Part shown: in pieces, positions 24,187 through 33,058 of the stretch | Layout of the letters: every line of letters begins with the position of its first letter | Numbering within the stretch: the first letter of the stretch is position 1 | Source of the DNA: JAZGDL01 sp036477795 | GTDB lineage: Bacteria; Planctomycetota; Phycisphaerae; UBA1845 | Direction of reading: 5' to 3' | NCBI GenBank assembly: GCA_036477795.1 | Contig: JAZGDL010000107.1 | Span: 1 to 53,370, forward strand | DNA: 53,370 nucleotides | Program-made: the position numbers and the translations under genes | The notes under the pieces: model-generated | What the model was told of the DNA's origin: nothing | Database searches by the model: none | The model's input: the letters and a program-made list of their open reading frames with translations, nothing else

Positions 24187-26004
24187 TCACTGCACCGATT
24201 GCACAGTCGTGCGGCCCCAGACGCTCTTGCCCTTCCATTTCTCGCGAACTCGCTGACTGCCCACGGGCCCCACCGCGACAAAAGGGCCCAATTGCAGATG
24301 GTCCAGTTCGCTCTCGATGAAGGCCCGCGCTGCGTCGTCGGCCGTTCGCACGATCGGCTCCTCGTGGATATTAAACGACGTGTTGATGATCACAGGCACC
24401 TGCGTGAGCGCGGCGTATGCTTGAATGATGTCGTAGAACCCGGGGTTGTCTTCCCGGCGAACAAGCTGCGGGCGGGCCGTGCCGTCAACGTGCACGACCC
24501 CGGCACAATGCTCGCGCATGTACGGTGTACATTCCATGGTGACCGTCATGAATCGGGCGGTGTCCAGCGCCCCGTCGTGGTCCACGTAGAACTGTCCGGC
24601 CAACTCATAGGGATTCGCCGGAGCGAACGGCATGAACTCCGTACGCTTGAGTAGTTCATTCAACCAGTCGTTTACGCTGGGGTCATTGGGCTGATACATG
24701 ATCGTACGGTTCCCCAGGGCCCGGGGACCATACTCCATACGTCCGATGGCACGGGCAACGACCTTCCCCTCCGCGAGAAGACCGGCCACGTGCGACGAGA
24801 TGTCAGGCGGCCGGCCAAACTCTAGATCCGCACGCCGTAGGGCCTGCTCACACTCGAGTTCCGACAGATCGGTGCCAAGGTATACGTGAGGCAGATCAGC
24901 CGGCACATAGGCACACCCTTTCCGCACTTGCAGCTCACGATCCATCGCCAGCGCTGATCCCACAAACAACCCCTCGTCCGCCATCCCCGGATGCACGAAA
25001 ATACGATCCACACCGGGAATCTCCAGGATCTCCTGGTTGATGCGCACGTTGGCGAAGATACCGCCGGCCAGCGCCACGCTGCGATGCCCGGTAACCCCCA
25101 CCCAGTGCCCGATGAACGCCCTGGTCACATCTTCAGCAACGCGTTGAATCGTCGCAGCCAGATCCTCATGCTTCCACCCCTCCGGCAGCGACGATGTGAT
25201 CCTTTCGACGGCACCGTTGAACAACACCCGCCCGCGGTTCACCAGACGCCCGTTCCGGCAACCGATGAGCGAGTCGAAAAGCTCGCGGTAGACCGGCTCA
25301 CCGTGTGCCGCCAACCCGGTGATCTTCCCCTCATGCCTCTTGGCTTTGTAACCGCAAATCGCCGTAACGTAGGCGTAGTAGTTCCCCAGCGAGTTGTACG
25401 AACCGGTCGTCGACAGAAGTTCGAGTTCACCGTTCCGGGCGCTGTAAACATGAGCGCAGTGCCCGTCTCCGCCGCCGTCCATGGTAATGACCAGGGCATC
25501 ACGCTGACCGCAGGTGTAGTAGGCTGAAGCCGCATGGGCGAAGTGGTGATGAAAGAAACGTACCGGCGCGGTGATCCCAAACTCGTCGCGAAGGATCTGG
25601 GGAATGCGTTTGCGGCGACGATGAAAAATCGGCCAGCGGAGTCCGTAATATGCCGTGCGCAAACCCGGAACATAGGGAAACAACCCGCCGAAGCGGGCCG
25701 CGGCCCGGAAGAAAACGTCGTTGATCCCCCCGCGGCCCTCCGCCCGCGCCTCGAACCAACCCGGCCAACCATCCACCTCTTCGCGAAGCTTCATACGAAG
25801 ATCGGAAAGAGCCACCGCGCCGATATCAGCCGGGGCAGCACCCGCCAGCCGGAGCACTTCCGTGATCGACTTACGGGGGAACCCGCGGGCTTGTTTCAGA
25901 CGGACTATCCGCTCTTCGTTGACCGCAGCCAGAATCCTGCCGTCGGCCACCACGCAAGCGCCGCTGGTCTGACCATCTGCGATGCCCAGAACTAACACAG
26001 CCAC
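24187..26004 (-). CDS. Carbamoyltransferase, NodU/CmcH family
   Basis: Transfers a carbamoyl group from carbamoyl phosphate to a hydroxyl of a sugar or natural product. Family features in order: GIADGQTSGACVVADGRIL and NEERIVRLKQARGFP at the N-terminus, HHHFAHAASAYYTCG with the metal-binding His pair, MDGGGDGHCAHVYS, GKITGLAAHGEP, SVALAGGIFANVRINQ, and the C-terminal YPRALGNRTIMYQ-type block (GPRALGNRTIMYQPND ... LLKRTEFMPFAPA). 605 residues from a GTG at 26004, which overlaps the end of the upstream epimerase by 13 bases, so the two are translated together. In this operon a carbamoylated sugar is a plausible product (inference). Confidence 0.92.
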   Translation of the reverse strand: MAVLVLGIADGQTSGACVVADGRILAAVNEERIVRLKQARGFPRKSITEVLRLAGAAPADIGAVALSDLRMKLREEVDGWPGWFEARAEGRGGINDVFFRAAARFGGLFPYVPGLRTAYYGLRWPIFHRRRKRIPQILRDEFGITAPVRFFHHHFAHAASAYYTCGQRDALVITMDGGGDGHCAHVYSARNGELELLSTTGSYNSLGNYYAYVTAICGYKAKRHEGKITGLAAHGEPVYRELFDSLIGCRNGRLVNRGRVLFNGAVERITSSLPEGWKHEDLAATIQRVAEDVTRAFIGHWVGVTGHRSVALAGGIFANVRINQEILEIPGVDRIFVHPGMADEGLFVGSALAMDRELQVRKGCAYVPADLPHVYLGTDLSELECEQALRRADLEFGRPPDISSHVAGLLAEGKVVARAIGRMEYGPRALGNRTIMYQPNDPSVNDWLNELLKRTEFMPFAPANPYELAGQFYVDHDGALDTARFMTVTMECTPYMREHCAGVVHVDGTARPQLVRREDNPGFYDIIQAYAALTQVPVIINTSFNIHEEPIVRTADDAARAFIESELDHLQLGPFVAVGPVGSQRVREKWKGKSVWGRTTVQSVQ

Positions 26005-26981
26005 CCCGCCTCCGAAAACGAATCCACCATTTCCTTTATGCCGTCCTCAATCCTGACGCTGGGCGAGTATCCCAATTCGTTGCGGGCCCGTGATATGTCA
26101 AAAGCCCGGCTGCTCACAAACCACGCCGCCCGCCGCCGGTGCATCGGTGGTGAAATGCCCAGCGGCTTGCACAGGCCTTCGCAGACTATCGCGGCGCTCT
26201 TGAGAAGCACATAGGGCAACCGCATTCCCGGACGCGGCACGCCCAATCCGTCCGCCAGCATGGCCACCATGCTATTGATCGTTATCGCATGATCGTCCGC
26301 AATGATATACGATCGACCCAAGGCTTGGTCGCGCTCGGCGGCCAGCACAAACGCATCCGACAAATCCTTGACGTGGACGAAGTGGTAGCAGGTCTCGCCC
26401 GAACCGAACATCACAAAGCGACGCCGCTTCACCAGTTGAGTGATCTTGAGAAATCGCTTCTCGCTCGGACCGTAAATCCCCGCGGGGCGGATCACCGAAA
26501 GCCCCAATCCCAGATCCTGGGCCAGCTCCAACGCCAGCTTCTCACCCTCCCACTTGGTCTGTTGATAATAATCGTCCGGCTGAATCGCGGCATCTTCGTC
26601 AACCGGCGCATTCCCGGTGGTGCCGTGAACCCCGATCGTGCTGCAGTGAACAAACCGCTTCACACCCGCCTGCACCGCCGATTCAACCATGTTCCGTGTG
26701 CCCTCGACGTTCACATCCCAAAACGCCCGCTTGGGCACGTTGGTCGGGCGATACAAGGCGGCGATATGGTACACCGTGTCAATGCCGTCCACGGCACGTT
26801 CCACCTGGCTGCGATTCCGAACGTCCCCCGGCACCAGCTCCAATCGCTCATGGTGCAGGTCCGGCTCACCGTCCGGCGGGTAGTACATGGCCCGCACGCC
26901 GACCCCGCGCTCAGCCAGATAACGCGAAAAATAATAACCGGTGTAGCCGTTAGCCCCGGTGACCAGCACCGTCTGATCCAT
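25992..26981 (-). CDS. NAD-dependent epimerase/dehydratase
   Basis: Extended SDR of about 329 residues acting on a nucleotide sugar or similar substrate. TVLVTGANGYTGYYFSRYL is the NAD-binding Rossmann motif, DTVYHIAALYRP the following strand, VHCSTIGVHGTTG the catalytic Ser/Thr region and YYQQTKWEGEK the YxxxK. The ATG at 26981 is used; a TTG immediately before it would add one residue. The end overlaps the carbamoyltransferase start. Upstream, a 57-base gap with one PE-D element separates it from the glycerol-3-phosphate dehydrogenase-like gene. Confidence 0.88.
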   Translation of the reverse strand: MDQTVLVTGANGYTGYYFSRYLAERGVGVRAMYYPPDGEPDLHHERLELVPGDVRNRSQVERAVDGIDTVYHIAALYRPTNVPKRAFWDVNVEGTRNMVESAVQAGVKRFVHCSTIGVHGTTGNAPVDEDAAIQPDDYYQQTKWEGEKLALELAQDLGLGLSVIRPAGIYGPSEKRFLKITQLVKRRRFVMFGSGETCYHFVHVKDLSDAFVLAAERDQALGRSYIIADDHAITINSMVAMLADGLGVPRPGMRLPYVLLKSAAIVCEGLCKPLGISPPMHRRRAAWFVSSRAFDISRARNELGYSPSVRIEDGIKEMVDSFSEAGWLC

Positions 26982-27004
26982 CAACAGAACCCCTCAAGCA
27001 ACTC

Positions 27005-27029
27005 TGTGGGACCGGCTTTCCAGCCGGTC
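27005..27029. repeat. PE-D palindromic element (intergenic)
   Basis: TGTGGGACCGGCTTTCCAGC followed by CGGTC: the inverse of the PE-D consensus, with intact arms. It fills most of the gap between the epimerase and the dehydrogenase gene. Confidence 0.85.
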
Positions 27030-27038
27030 AACGACAGG

Positions 27039-28766
27039 TTAGAGAACCTGTCCAACAGTTCCACTCGCACGGCGGTGCCGGGCCAGACGGCCGCGCACGT
27101 CATCCAGCTCAGCACGCTGCCGCTGGTCACTCCAACCCAACGCCGATCCCATCATCTGAGCGCACCACTCCAGACCCTCATCGGTCACCTCTTCCGAAGC
27201 AGCCAGGCTGGTCCGCCGGAATACCAGGTCAGACAGCCGCACCGCCATCTCCTGGTCTACAGCATATCGGCACTGGCATTTGGCAACCCGTGTTTGGTGC
27301 ACGGTTTCCGCCGTTTCTCCAGCCCCGACCACACGACGATATTCCGTCCCATAGTTTTCCACAAGATATCGCACCGCCGCCGCAGACCAGCCCTCGCCTA
27401 CCAAACCGCCACTATCAAGCCCACGGGTTGCAACCCGTGGGCGTGAACGGCATGCCTCGGAGACCAGCTCCTCGAAACCATCAGGTATCTCCCCGCCGGG
27501 CAGCGGGCTGACCGCCGTCCGGCACTCCTCGAACCTGCCCGGCAGCTTTCGGCACACCCCATCGACCACCTGCTCCGCCACCAAACGCGCCGTGGTGTAC
27601 TTGACGCCGATCACACTTATCAACCCGGTCAGCCCGTCCGCCCGCTGGTGATCAATGATCTCATGCCGGCGCCCGCGACGCACCTCATCGCAACCAAGAC
27701 CCTCCGCAGCCGGAGTCAGGCCGGCGTAGCAATAGTGAACATCCTCACGTTTAAGATCCGCCGGCGGGTAGGCATTGTTGACCTCGCCGATCAACAGCTC
27801 AATGTCTTCTTCGGTGAAATCGAAATGGTCCGGATCGTCCCGGTAAGGCAAGTGACTCGTTCCGATAACCGACCAGTTGCGCCAAGGCGTGATGAAGAAC
27901 AATCGGCCGCCGCGCGGAACCAGTGCGTCCGGCGATCGCCCACTCATAATGCCCACCGCGTAGTCATCAAACAGACGCCGCGTGACCAGGTTCATCCCTC
28001 TTGCCAGGGCTGGCATACGTCCAACGCTTATTCTCCTGCCCGAGCGACGCAAGAGGCTGCCCGCCCAGGGGCCGCACGTGTTAACCGTCACCGATGCACG
28101 AATGTCGAATTCCGATTGGTTCAGCAGGTCACGGGCCCGAACACCCTCTACTCGCGCACCGCGCAGGTCAATCGCCTCCGCGCTCACGTAGTTGGCCACG
28201 TCGGCCCCGGCGCGAACGGCGTCCTCCACGCAAGCCAACACCGCACGGTCCGATTCAACCATCTGCCCGTCATACCACACAGCCGCCCCGGTCAGACCCG
28301 TCTGGTCGATTCCCGGTATCAACCTAGCACATTCGTCTTTCGAGATAACGCGCCCACTCGGAAGCCGCCGGTCGGGCGGAACTCCCTTGTTCCGATCCAT
28401 GCCCACAAGATCATGCACCTTCATCCCTGCCCACAGCGCTTCGGGACCGCGCAACAAGTGTCCATACGTAGGCATCACGAACTTGAGCGGCCGCACCAGG
28501 TGCGGTGCAGCGCTAAGCCAGAAACGCCGCTCCACAACCGACTGGCGCATCCGCCGAAAGTCACCGTGCTGCAGATAGCGCAGCCCGCCGTGCACGATTT
28601 TCAGAGAATTATGAGACGTCGCGCCCCCGAAATCAGCACGATCGATCAAAGCCACGCGCATCCCGCGCATGGCGGCGTCACGGGCCACACAAGCTCCGTG
28701 TATCCCCGCGCCGACGACCAACAGGTCGTAGGCACGCTTCGTCAAGTTGGAAGGATTACGCTTCAT
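27039..28766 (-). CDS. glpD: FAD-dependent glycerol-3-phosphate dehydrogenase-like enzyme
   Basis: Oxidises glycerol 3-phosphate to dihydroxyacetone phosphate at the membrane in its usual form. The FAD-binding VVGAGIHGACVARDAAMRG, the DFGGATSHNSLKIVHGGLRYLQ block and the FITPWRNWSVIGTSHLPY segment are typical of GlpD/GlpA, and the C-terminal DAO_C-like helical domain (VHQTRVAKCQCRYAVDQE ...) is present; 575 residues. ATG at 28766. Its position in a glycan or lipid operon suggests a role on a pathway intermediate or in lipid backbone supply rather than in glycerol catabolism (inference). Residues about 442-449 are PRVATRGL, encoded by a PE-A element between the two domains. Confidence 0.88.
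   Translation of the reverse strand: MKRNPSNLTKRAYDLLVVGAGIHGACVARDAAMRGMRVALIDRADFGGATSHNSLKIVHGGLRYLQHGDFRRMRQSVVERRFWLSAAPHLVRPLKFVMPTYGHLLRGPEALWAGMKVHDLVGMDRNKGVPPDRRLPSGRVISKDECARLIPGIDQTGLTGAAVWYDGQMVESDRAVLACVEDAVRAGADVANYVSAEAIDLRGARVEGVRARDLLNQSEFDIRASVTVNTCGPWAGSLLRRSGRRISVGRMPALARGMNLVTRRLFDDYAVGIMSGRSPDALVPRGGRLFFITPWRNWSVIGTSHLPYRDDPDHFDFTEEDIELLIGEVNNAYPPADLKREDVHYCYAGLTPAAEGLGCDEVRRGRRHEIIDHQRADGLTGLISVIGVKYTTARLVAEQVVDGVCRKLPGRFEECRTAVSPLPGGEIPDGFEELVSEACRSRPRVATRGLDSGGLVGEGWSAAAVRYLVENYGTEYRRVVGAGETAETVHQTRVAKCQCRYAVDQEMAVRLSDLVFRRTSLAASEEVTDEGLEWCAQMMGSALGWSDQRQRAELDDVRGRLARHRRASGTVGQVL
27420..27441. repeat. PE-A element inside the glycerol-3-phosphate dehydrogenase gene
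   Basis: Perfect 22-bp palindrome (arms CCCACGGGTTG / CAACCCGTGGG) read in-frame as RPRVATRGLD. Confidence 0.92.
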
Positions 28767-28779
28767 GGCCCGGGACCGG

Positions 28780-29616
28780 TCACCCGGCAGAGGTCTGGGA
28801 CGTCTCGGGCCTGGGTGACTTGGAAGCGAACGCCATCAAGTGATGCCCCGACCACGCCACTAACTTCCCGGGCAACAAGGAGAACGCCCCCACGAACACC
28901 CTATTGTACAACATGGCCCTTACGCCACCATGCACCCGCGTGGCTACCGGAAAGCGCTCCGGCACAATGCGAACACACGAAAACGCTGACAGCAAACCGC
29001 CGAACTCTCGCCTGCTGTATTCACGAAAAATGGGCGCGTCCAGATGATCGATCTCCACACGCATCACCTTGCTCAAGAGCTTGAGCCAGGAATGACGGTT
29101 CACCGTCATGATGATCGCCAGCCCGTTTGGACGCAGCACGCGATGGATCTCGGCAATCCTTCGCGCCGGATCGGGCGTAAAATGCAGCACCGTGTGACAA
29201 TAAACCACGTCAAAAGACTCCGCCGGCAGGGCCAGCGCTTCGCCGTCGGTCACCAAAAACCGCCCGCAAAGATCCCGCTGAGCGAAGTTCCTTCGCGACA
29301 ACTGAATCGAATGCTCTGCCAGGTCAATCCCTACCACGTCAGCTCCGCCCGCCGCGAAACGAGAGAGATCATTTCCCACGCCACACCCCACATCCAGCAC
29401 CCGCCGCCCCCGGTGACCGCCGAAGTCGACCAGCCGTGGCAGATAATGCAGCTTCTCAAACCGGTAAGCCTCGATTTCGGCAAAGAACTCCCTGGTCCCC
29501 ACCTCGCTTCGAGCCACCCTCCAATCATGAACGTGGCTGTTCCAGTACGATCGCACCGCGTCAAGCCCACGGGTTGCAACCCGTGGGCTTCGCTGGAATC
29601 CAAACCACGGCATCAT
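28780..29616 (-). CDS. Class I SAM-dependent methyltransferase
   Basis: Methyltransf_11-type enzyme of about 278 residues. Motif I is RVLDVGCGVGNDLSRFA, the acidic loop GIDLAEHS follows, then DGEALALPAESFDVVYCHTV and EIHRVLRPNG. The ATG at 29616 overlaps the TGA of the GT4 gene (ATGA), fixing the start; an ATG one codon later and one at 29634 are alternatives. Residues 10-17 are PRVATRGL from a PE-A element, so the N-terminus begins with a repeat-encoded arm before YWNSHVHDWR. Substrate unknown; likely modifies the product of the neighbouring glycosyltransferases. Confidence 0.85.
   Translation of the reverse strand: MMPWFGFQRSPRVATRGLDAVRSYWNSHVHDWRVARSEVGTREFFAEIEAYRFEKLHYLPRLVDFGGHRGRRVLDVGCGVGNDLSRFAAGGADVVGIDLAEHSIQLSRRNFAQRDLCGRFLVTDGEALALPAESFDVVYCHTVLHFTPDPARRIAEIHRVLRPNGLAIIMTVNRHSWLKLLSKVMRVEIDHLDAPIFREYSRREFGGLLSAFSCVRIVPERFPVATRVHGGVRAMLYNRVFVGAFSLLPGKLVAWSGHHLMAFASKSPRPETSQTSAG
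29566..29587. repeat. PE-A element inside the methyltransferase gene
   Basis: Perfect 22-bp palindrome in the context TCAAG-element-CTTCG, read as SPRVATRGLD. Confidence 0.92.
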
Positions 29617-30821
29617 TGACGACCACGCTTGCACGCACTGTCCAACGCCGACTGAATCCGTCGCTCGAAGCAGTCATCGGCGAACGCAGCCGCCTTGACC
29701 CGAGCGCTGCACGAAAGTCGTTCTCGCAGGGCTCCATCCCCAACCAGCCGCTCAATGCCGCGCCCCAACGCCTGGGCCTCCGGTTCGACCAGGAGCGCCG
29801 TCTTGTCATCCAGCAACTGTGTATGGCTGTAGATGTTCGTTGCCACAATCGGCTTGCCGCTCTTCATGTAGCTATACAACTTCAGCGGCACATTGGTGCC
29901 CCGGGACCGGGCGGTCACCAGAATATCCGACACTTCAATGTACGACTGCACCGCCGCAGGTGACACCGTTCCCACAACGTCCACAGCATGCCCCAACTTT
30001 TGCCGGTCAACCTCGCGCCGCAACGCCTCCACCTGCACGTCGCGCCCGCCCACCACCAGCAAACGGCAGGCGATCTTACGGCGCCCCAGGTAGGCCACCG
30101 CCCCCATCAACAGATCGATACCCTGATAAGGCTCTAACGACCCGATGTACAGCACCACCGTCCGCCCGTCGAGCTGATGCGCCTGCCGCAGCTCCGCCGG
30201 ATCGGGCGCCTGGTCATCCAGGAAGTCCACTTCCGTGCAGTAGTTTTCCACCAGAAACACCGGCTTGGACCGTGCCTTGGCCCGGGCCGTCTCCAGCAAA
30301 TCCTGACAGATGACCAGCACCACGTCGCTCAGACGGATAATCGTCCGCTCCAGCACATCAAACACCCACCGGATCAACGCTACGTCGAACCGCGAATAGT
30401 TCCTCATCTGCTGCGAAAGATCGGAGTGCATGTCGTAAACGTGCGGTATGCGCCCGATGCGCGATGCAATGCCGCAGAACAGCCCCGCCTCCTCGTGCGA
30501 CCAGATGCAGTCATACCGCCGCCCAACCAGCATGGCCGCCATCCACACCACCAGCATGGCGTCCAGCATCAGCTTCGGAATCGAAGGCCCGATACGCACC
30601 CCGCGAACCATCGGAAGCCGCGGCACACGAACGATATGCAGTCCCCGGATATTCACGTCTCGCCCGTACGGGTAAGTCAGCAGGTCAACCTGATGGCCCG
30701 CCCGGCACAACGCCCGAATCCGGTAAACGACACTAAATGGTGTTCCCCGCGGCTCGAAAACAGGCTGCGGAGCGACCATCAGGATGCGCTTGGAACACAA
30801 ACTTCCGGATTGTCTCTCCAT
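29613..30821 (-). CDS. Glycosyltransferase family 4
   Basis: GT-B fold retaining glycosyltransferase, 402 residues. The N-terminal domain starts ILMVAPQPVFEPRGTPFSVV with the donor-independent PRGT loop; the C-terminal domain has VLYIGSLEPYQGIDLLMGAV, the RKIACRLLVVGG strand and the nucleotide-binding SRGTNVPLKLYSYMKSGKP ... TALLVEPEAQ region with the usual E-x7-E-like acids. Adds a sugar to a lipid- or protein-linked acceptor at the cytoplasmic face. ATG at 30821; stop overlaps the downstream methyltransferase start. Confidence 0.88.
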   Translation of the reverse strand: MERQSGSLCSKRILMVAPQPVFEPRGTPFSVVYRIRALCRAGHQVDLLTYPYGRDVNIRGLHIVRVPRLPMVRGVRIGPSIPKLMLDAMLVVWMAAMLVGRRYDCIWSHEEAGLFCGIASRIGRIPHVYDMHSDLSQQMRNYSRFDVALIRWVFDVLERTIIRLSDVVLVICQDLLETARAKARSKPVFLVENYCTEVDFLDDQAPDPAELRQAHQLDGRTVVLYIGSLEPYQGIDLLMGAVAYLGRRKIACRLLVVGGRDVQVEALRREVDRQKLGHAVDVVGTVSPAAVQSYIEVSDILVTARSRGTNVPLKLYSYMKSGKPIVATNIYSHTQLLDDKTALLVEPEAQALGRGIERLVGDGALRERLSCSARVKAAAFADDCFERRIQSALDSACKRGRQ

Positions 30822-30822
30822 G

Positions 30823-30960
30823 GCCGACTCCGCCCCCGAGCCGCGACCGTGAGGGGGGGGGATCCCCGAACCACGACCCGTTTCCGAGACGCGACCGTAA
30901 GGGAGCGGGACCTTTTCCTCGCCCCTTCACAGTGCCCGCTTCCTTACGGGCGCGTCTCTG
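30823..30960. repeat. PE-G copies and inverted arms between GT4 and GT2
   Basis: Two PE-G copies (30823-30854, 30878-30910) are followed by an inverse, partly degenerate copy CGCTTCCTTACGGGCGCGTC (around 30936-30960). The GAGACGCG(A/C)CCGTAAGG arms of 30886-30910 and 30936-30960 could pair into a long hairpin in the operon mRNA. No gene is supported between 30822 and 31007. Confidence 0.75.
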
Positions 30961-30971
30961 TTTGTCACTCA

Positions 30972-31010
30972 TCGGTCCGCGCCCTCCGCCATCAATCTAT
31001 CGATGAACTA
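30972..31010 (-). pseudogene. Remnant of an AsnB-like C-terminus after the GT2 stop
   Basis: Immediately in-frame after the TAG of the GT2 gene the DNA encodes FIDRLMAEGADR and a TGA. The AsnB gene ends EFIDRLMTDGADR-stop, and the nucleotides agree at most positions; AsnB has GAG where GT2 has its TAG. Either a fragment of an asnB-like 3' end was copied here, or both genes carry the end of a longer repeat that continues into PE-G. Confidence 0.6.
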
Positions 31011-32012
31011 AGGGGTAGACCCGCCCCGGATCAATCTGCGGACCTTATAAACCTTGCGGCCCTGGCTCTCATGATAGATGCGTACCAGAAGCTCCGACAG
31101 CACCCCCATCACGACAAACAGCACGGCCATCAAACCCAGCATCACCGCCAGCAGCACCAGCACATTGCGGTTGAGATTCAACGGCTGCGACGTCAATATC
31201 CCGAACTTCTGACATATCGCCACCCCCAAGACCCCAAACGCGCCGGCCAGGTTCACCAGGCTCAGCTTTCCAAAGAAGTAAATCGGCTTGGTCAGATAAT
31301 CCCCCAGGAACTTCACGGTGATCAGGTCCAAGAGCACCTTCACCGTGCGGCGCAGGCCGTACTTGGTCCTGCCGTGTATCCGCGGCCGGTGGTTCACCGG
31401 GCGTTCGGCGATACGGGCCCCACGCCAACGCGTGATAATCGGCAGGAACCGATGCATCTCCCCGTACAGGTTCACGTCCTCAAGCACCTCCCGCCGATAT
31501 GCCTTCAACGTGCAGCCAAGATCCTTGATGTGCACGTTGGTCACCCAGCGGATCAATCTGTTGGCCAGCACCGAGGGCAACCGCCTGCTCCACAGCTTGT
31601 CCCGGCGATTCTTTCGCCAACCACTGACCACGTCATAACCGGGAGGCTCATTCAGTTGATCCAATAGACCGGGAATATCCGCCGGGTCGTTTTGCAGATC
31701 GCCGTCCATCGCAACGATATACCGGCCCCGGGCCAGTTCGAATCCCGCAGCCAGGGCAGCCGTTTGCCCGAAATTCCGCGCCAGCTCCACCACGGTGCAC
31801 GTAGGGTCACCCGATGTCACCCGTTCAAGATTCGCCAACGTATCGTCACGGCTGCCGTCGTCAACGAAGAGCACCTCATAGGAATACCTGCCCCCGCGCA
31901 TCGCGTCGGTGAGCTCGCGGTACAGCGGCTCAACGTTCTCCTGCTCATTGCGCAGCGGGATCACGATCGAAACGTCAACAGCGCCCACGCAAGTGTGGGT
32001 GTCAGCAGGCAC
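31008..32012 (-). CDS. Glycosyltransferase family 2, membrane-anchored (DPM1/GtrB-like)
   Basis: Transfers a sugar, usually to undecaprenyl phosphate. VSIVIPLRNEQENVEPLYREL begins the GT-A domain; LFVDDGSRDDTLANL and IVAMDGDLQNDP hold the nucleotide and metal-binding acids; LGCTLKAYRREVLEDV is the conserved acceptor-side block. The C-terminal third has two transmembrane helices (about FFGKLSLVNLAGAFGVLGVA and VLVLLAVMLGLMAVLFVVMG), as in polyprenyl-phosphate sugar transferases. Start GTG at 32012; the first residues PADTHTCVGAVD come from a small palindrome (31984-31999). 334 residues. It is separated from the GT4 gene by a repeat-filled gap of 186 bases. Confidence 0.87.
   Translation of the reverse strand: MPADTHTCVGAVDVSIVIPLRNEQENVEPLYRELTDAMRGGRYSYEVLFVDDGSRDDTLANLERVTSGDPTCTVVELARNFGQTAALAAGFELARGRYIVAMDGDLQNDPADIPGLLDQLNEPPGYDVVSGWRKNRRDKLWSRRLPSVLANRLIRWVTNVHIKDLGCTLKAYRREVLEDVNLYGEMHRFLPIITRWRGARIAERPVNHRPRIHGRTKYGLRRTVKVLLDLITVKFLGDYLTKPIYFFGKLSLVNLAGAFGVLGVAICQKFGILTSQPLNLNRNVLVLLAVMLGLMAVLFVVMGVLSELLVRIYHESQGRKVYKVRRLIRGGSTP
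31984..31999. repeat. Small palindrome at the start of the GT2 gene
   Basis: CCCAC-GCAAGT-GTGGG, resembling PE-A ends, encodes THTCVG at the N-terminus of the GT2 protein. Confidence 0.5.
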
Positions 32013-32252
32013 CGTGGAAGACCCCCATTATGCACGGAAACCGAACACACCGCGGCCGATAAGCGCTTCCCGTGCCGCAAGACTTTCGATGGACCGAACG
32101 CCCTTACCGCAGGCTTACCAGAGAGTGCCATACAATCCCGTCTGGGTCAATATCGAACCAACGGCAGCGACGCTTGATCGAACACGGCATGTCATGCACC
32201 CTGATTCCAGCGCTTAGGGCCCTCCTTCCGAGACTCTCCACTACCCCGAATT

Positions 32253-32294
32253 GACGCCGGCAGTGACTTTGTCGTTTGGCAGACGCCGGATGCG
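32253..32294. repeat. Short dispersed repeat SR-1, copy 2
   Basis: GACGCCGGCAGTGACTTTGT to GGCAGACGCCGGATGCG; one substitution from the copy at 2865 over the core. Followed by GCGTAATCTCC(G/A)CTCCCT, which also follows the third copy near 46206. Confidence 0.75.
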
Positions 32295-32320
32295 TAATCT
32301 CCGCTCCCTCATCGATCAAG

Positions 32321-32357
32321 GGGGAAGGTTGAAGGTTGGGAGGGGGACCTTCAACTT
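32321..32357. repeat. AAGGTTG hairpin
   Basis: GGGGGAAGGTTGAAGGTTGG and the inverse GACCTTCAACTTCC, a short relative of the 10634-10722 array, 21 bases beyond the end of the response regulator gene. The remainder of 32013-32377 holds no supported gene. Confidence 0.6.
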
Positions 32358-32377
32358 CCAAGCTCCGAGAATCCGGC

Positions 32378-33058
32378 TCAGGGTGTGACTACCCCCTCGC
32401 GGATGGCGTAGCGCGTTAACTCAACGGTTGTGTGAACGCCGAGCTTCTTCATCAGACGTGCCTTGTGATTGTCTACGGTAGGCGACGCCAGGTTGAGCAG
32501 GGCCGCCGTATGCCTCACCGACCGGCCCGCGACCAGATGGTGCAGCACCTCCAACTCGCGCGGGGTCAATCCACCGACTCCGCTGCTCCGCCTGGCCGAA
32601 GCGGACCCGCATCTTTGCGATGCCGCCAGACGCTGCATGACCTGTCGCGAATACAAACGGCGGCCGGCGACCGCCGCTTCAATAGACGCCCGAACAGTTC
32701 TGAACGAATCCCGCTTGGTCACTATGCCGTCAATTCCCGTGGACTGGGCGCGCTCGATGACACAGTCACGCAGCTTTGCAACTATTAGTATCACCGGAAT
32801 CCCCCGCCAGTGAGCCCGAAGCCGCCTGATGGCCGCGAACACGCAGGACTCCTCCAGGTCCCCATCGATCAGTACCACGTCCGGCTTGGCCTCCGCAACC
32901 TCGCGGACCACCGAGACTGCGTCGGCGGAACTGGCCACCACCCGCATCCCGGGCACAGCATTTATCTGCATGGCGATACCCTGTCGCACCAACTCATGCT
33001 CGTCGATCAACACCACGCCTATGGAGGAATGGTCGCGGGAACTGTCGGTCATCACCAT
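32378..33058 (-). CDS. LuxR-family response regulator (NarL type)
   Basis: Two-component transcription regulator, 226 residues. Receiver domain: acidic pair in VLIDEHELVRQGIAM, phospho-acceptor Asp in KPDVVLIDGDLEES, and the Lys of GIVTKRDSF. The C-terminal HTH starts LTPRELEVLHHLVAGRSV and continues through LNLASPTVDNHKARLMKKLG, typical of the GerE/LuxR recognition helix region. Start taken at the ATG 33058 (MVMTDSSRDHSSIG); a longer frame to 33187 lacks domain similarity and a ribosome site. No sensor kinase lies nearby, so the input is unknown. Its position between the glycosyltransferases and the KAS III pair suggests, without proof, that it regulates one of them. Confidence 0.87.
   Translation of the reverse strand: MVMTDSSRDHSSIGVVLIDEHELVRQGIAMQINAVPGMRVVASSADAVSVVREVAEAKPDVVLIDGDLEESCVFAAIRRLRAHWRGIPVILIVAKLRDCVIERAQSTGIDGIVTKRDSFRTVRASIEAAVAGRRLYSRQVMQRLAASQRCGSASARRSSGVGGLTPRELEVLHHLVAGRSVRHTAALLNLASPTVDNHKARLMKKLGVHTTVELTRYAIREGVVTP

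Noticed and set aside
27648..29084. Plus-strand open frame over glpD and the methyltransferase
   Set aside because: Composition is typical of antisense translation of GC-rich genes; no start or motif.
30177..31667. Plus-strand open frame spanning GT4 and GT2
   Set aside because: Shadow of two minus-strand glycosyltransferases, spanning the repeat-filled gap between them; low-complexity His/Arg/Pro content.
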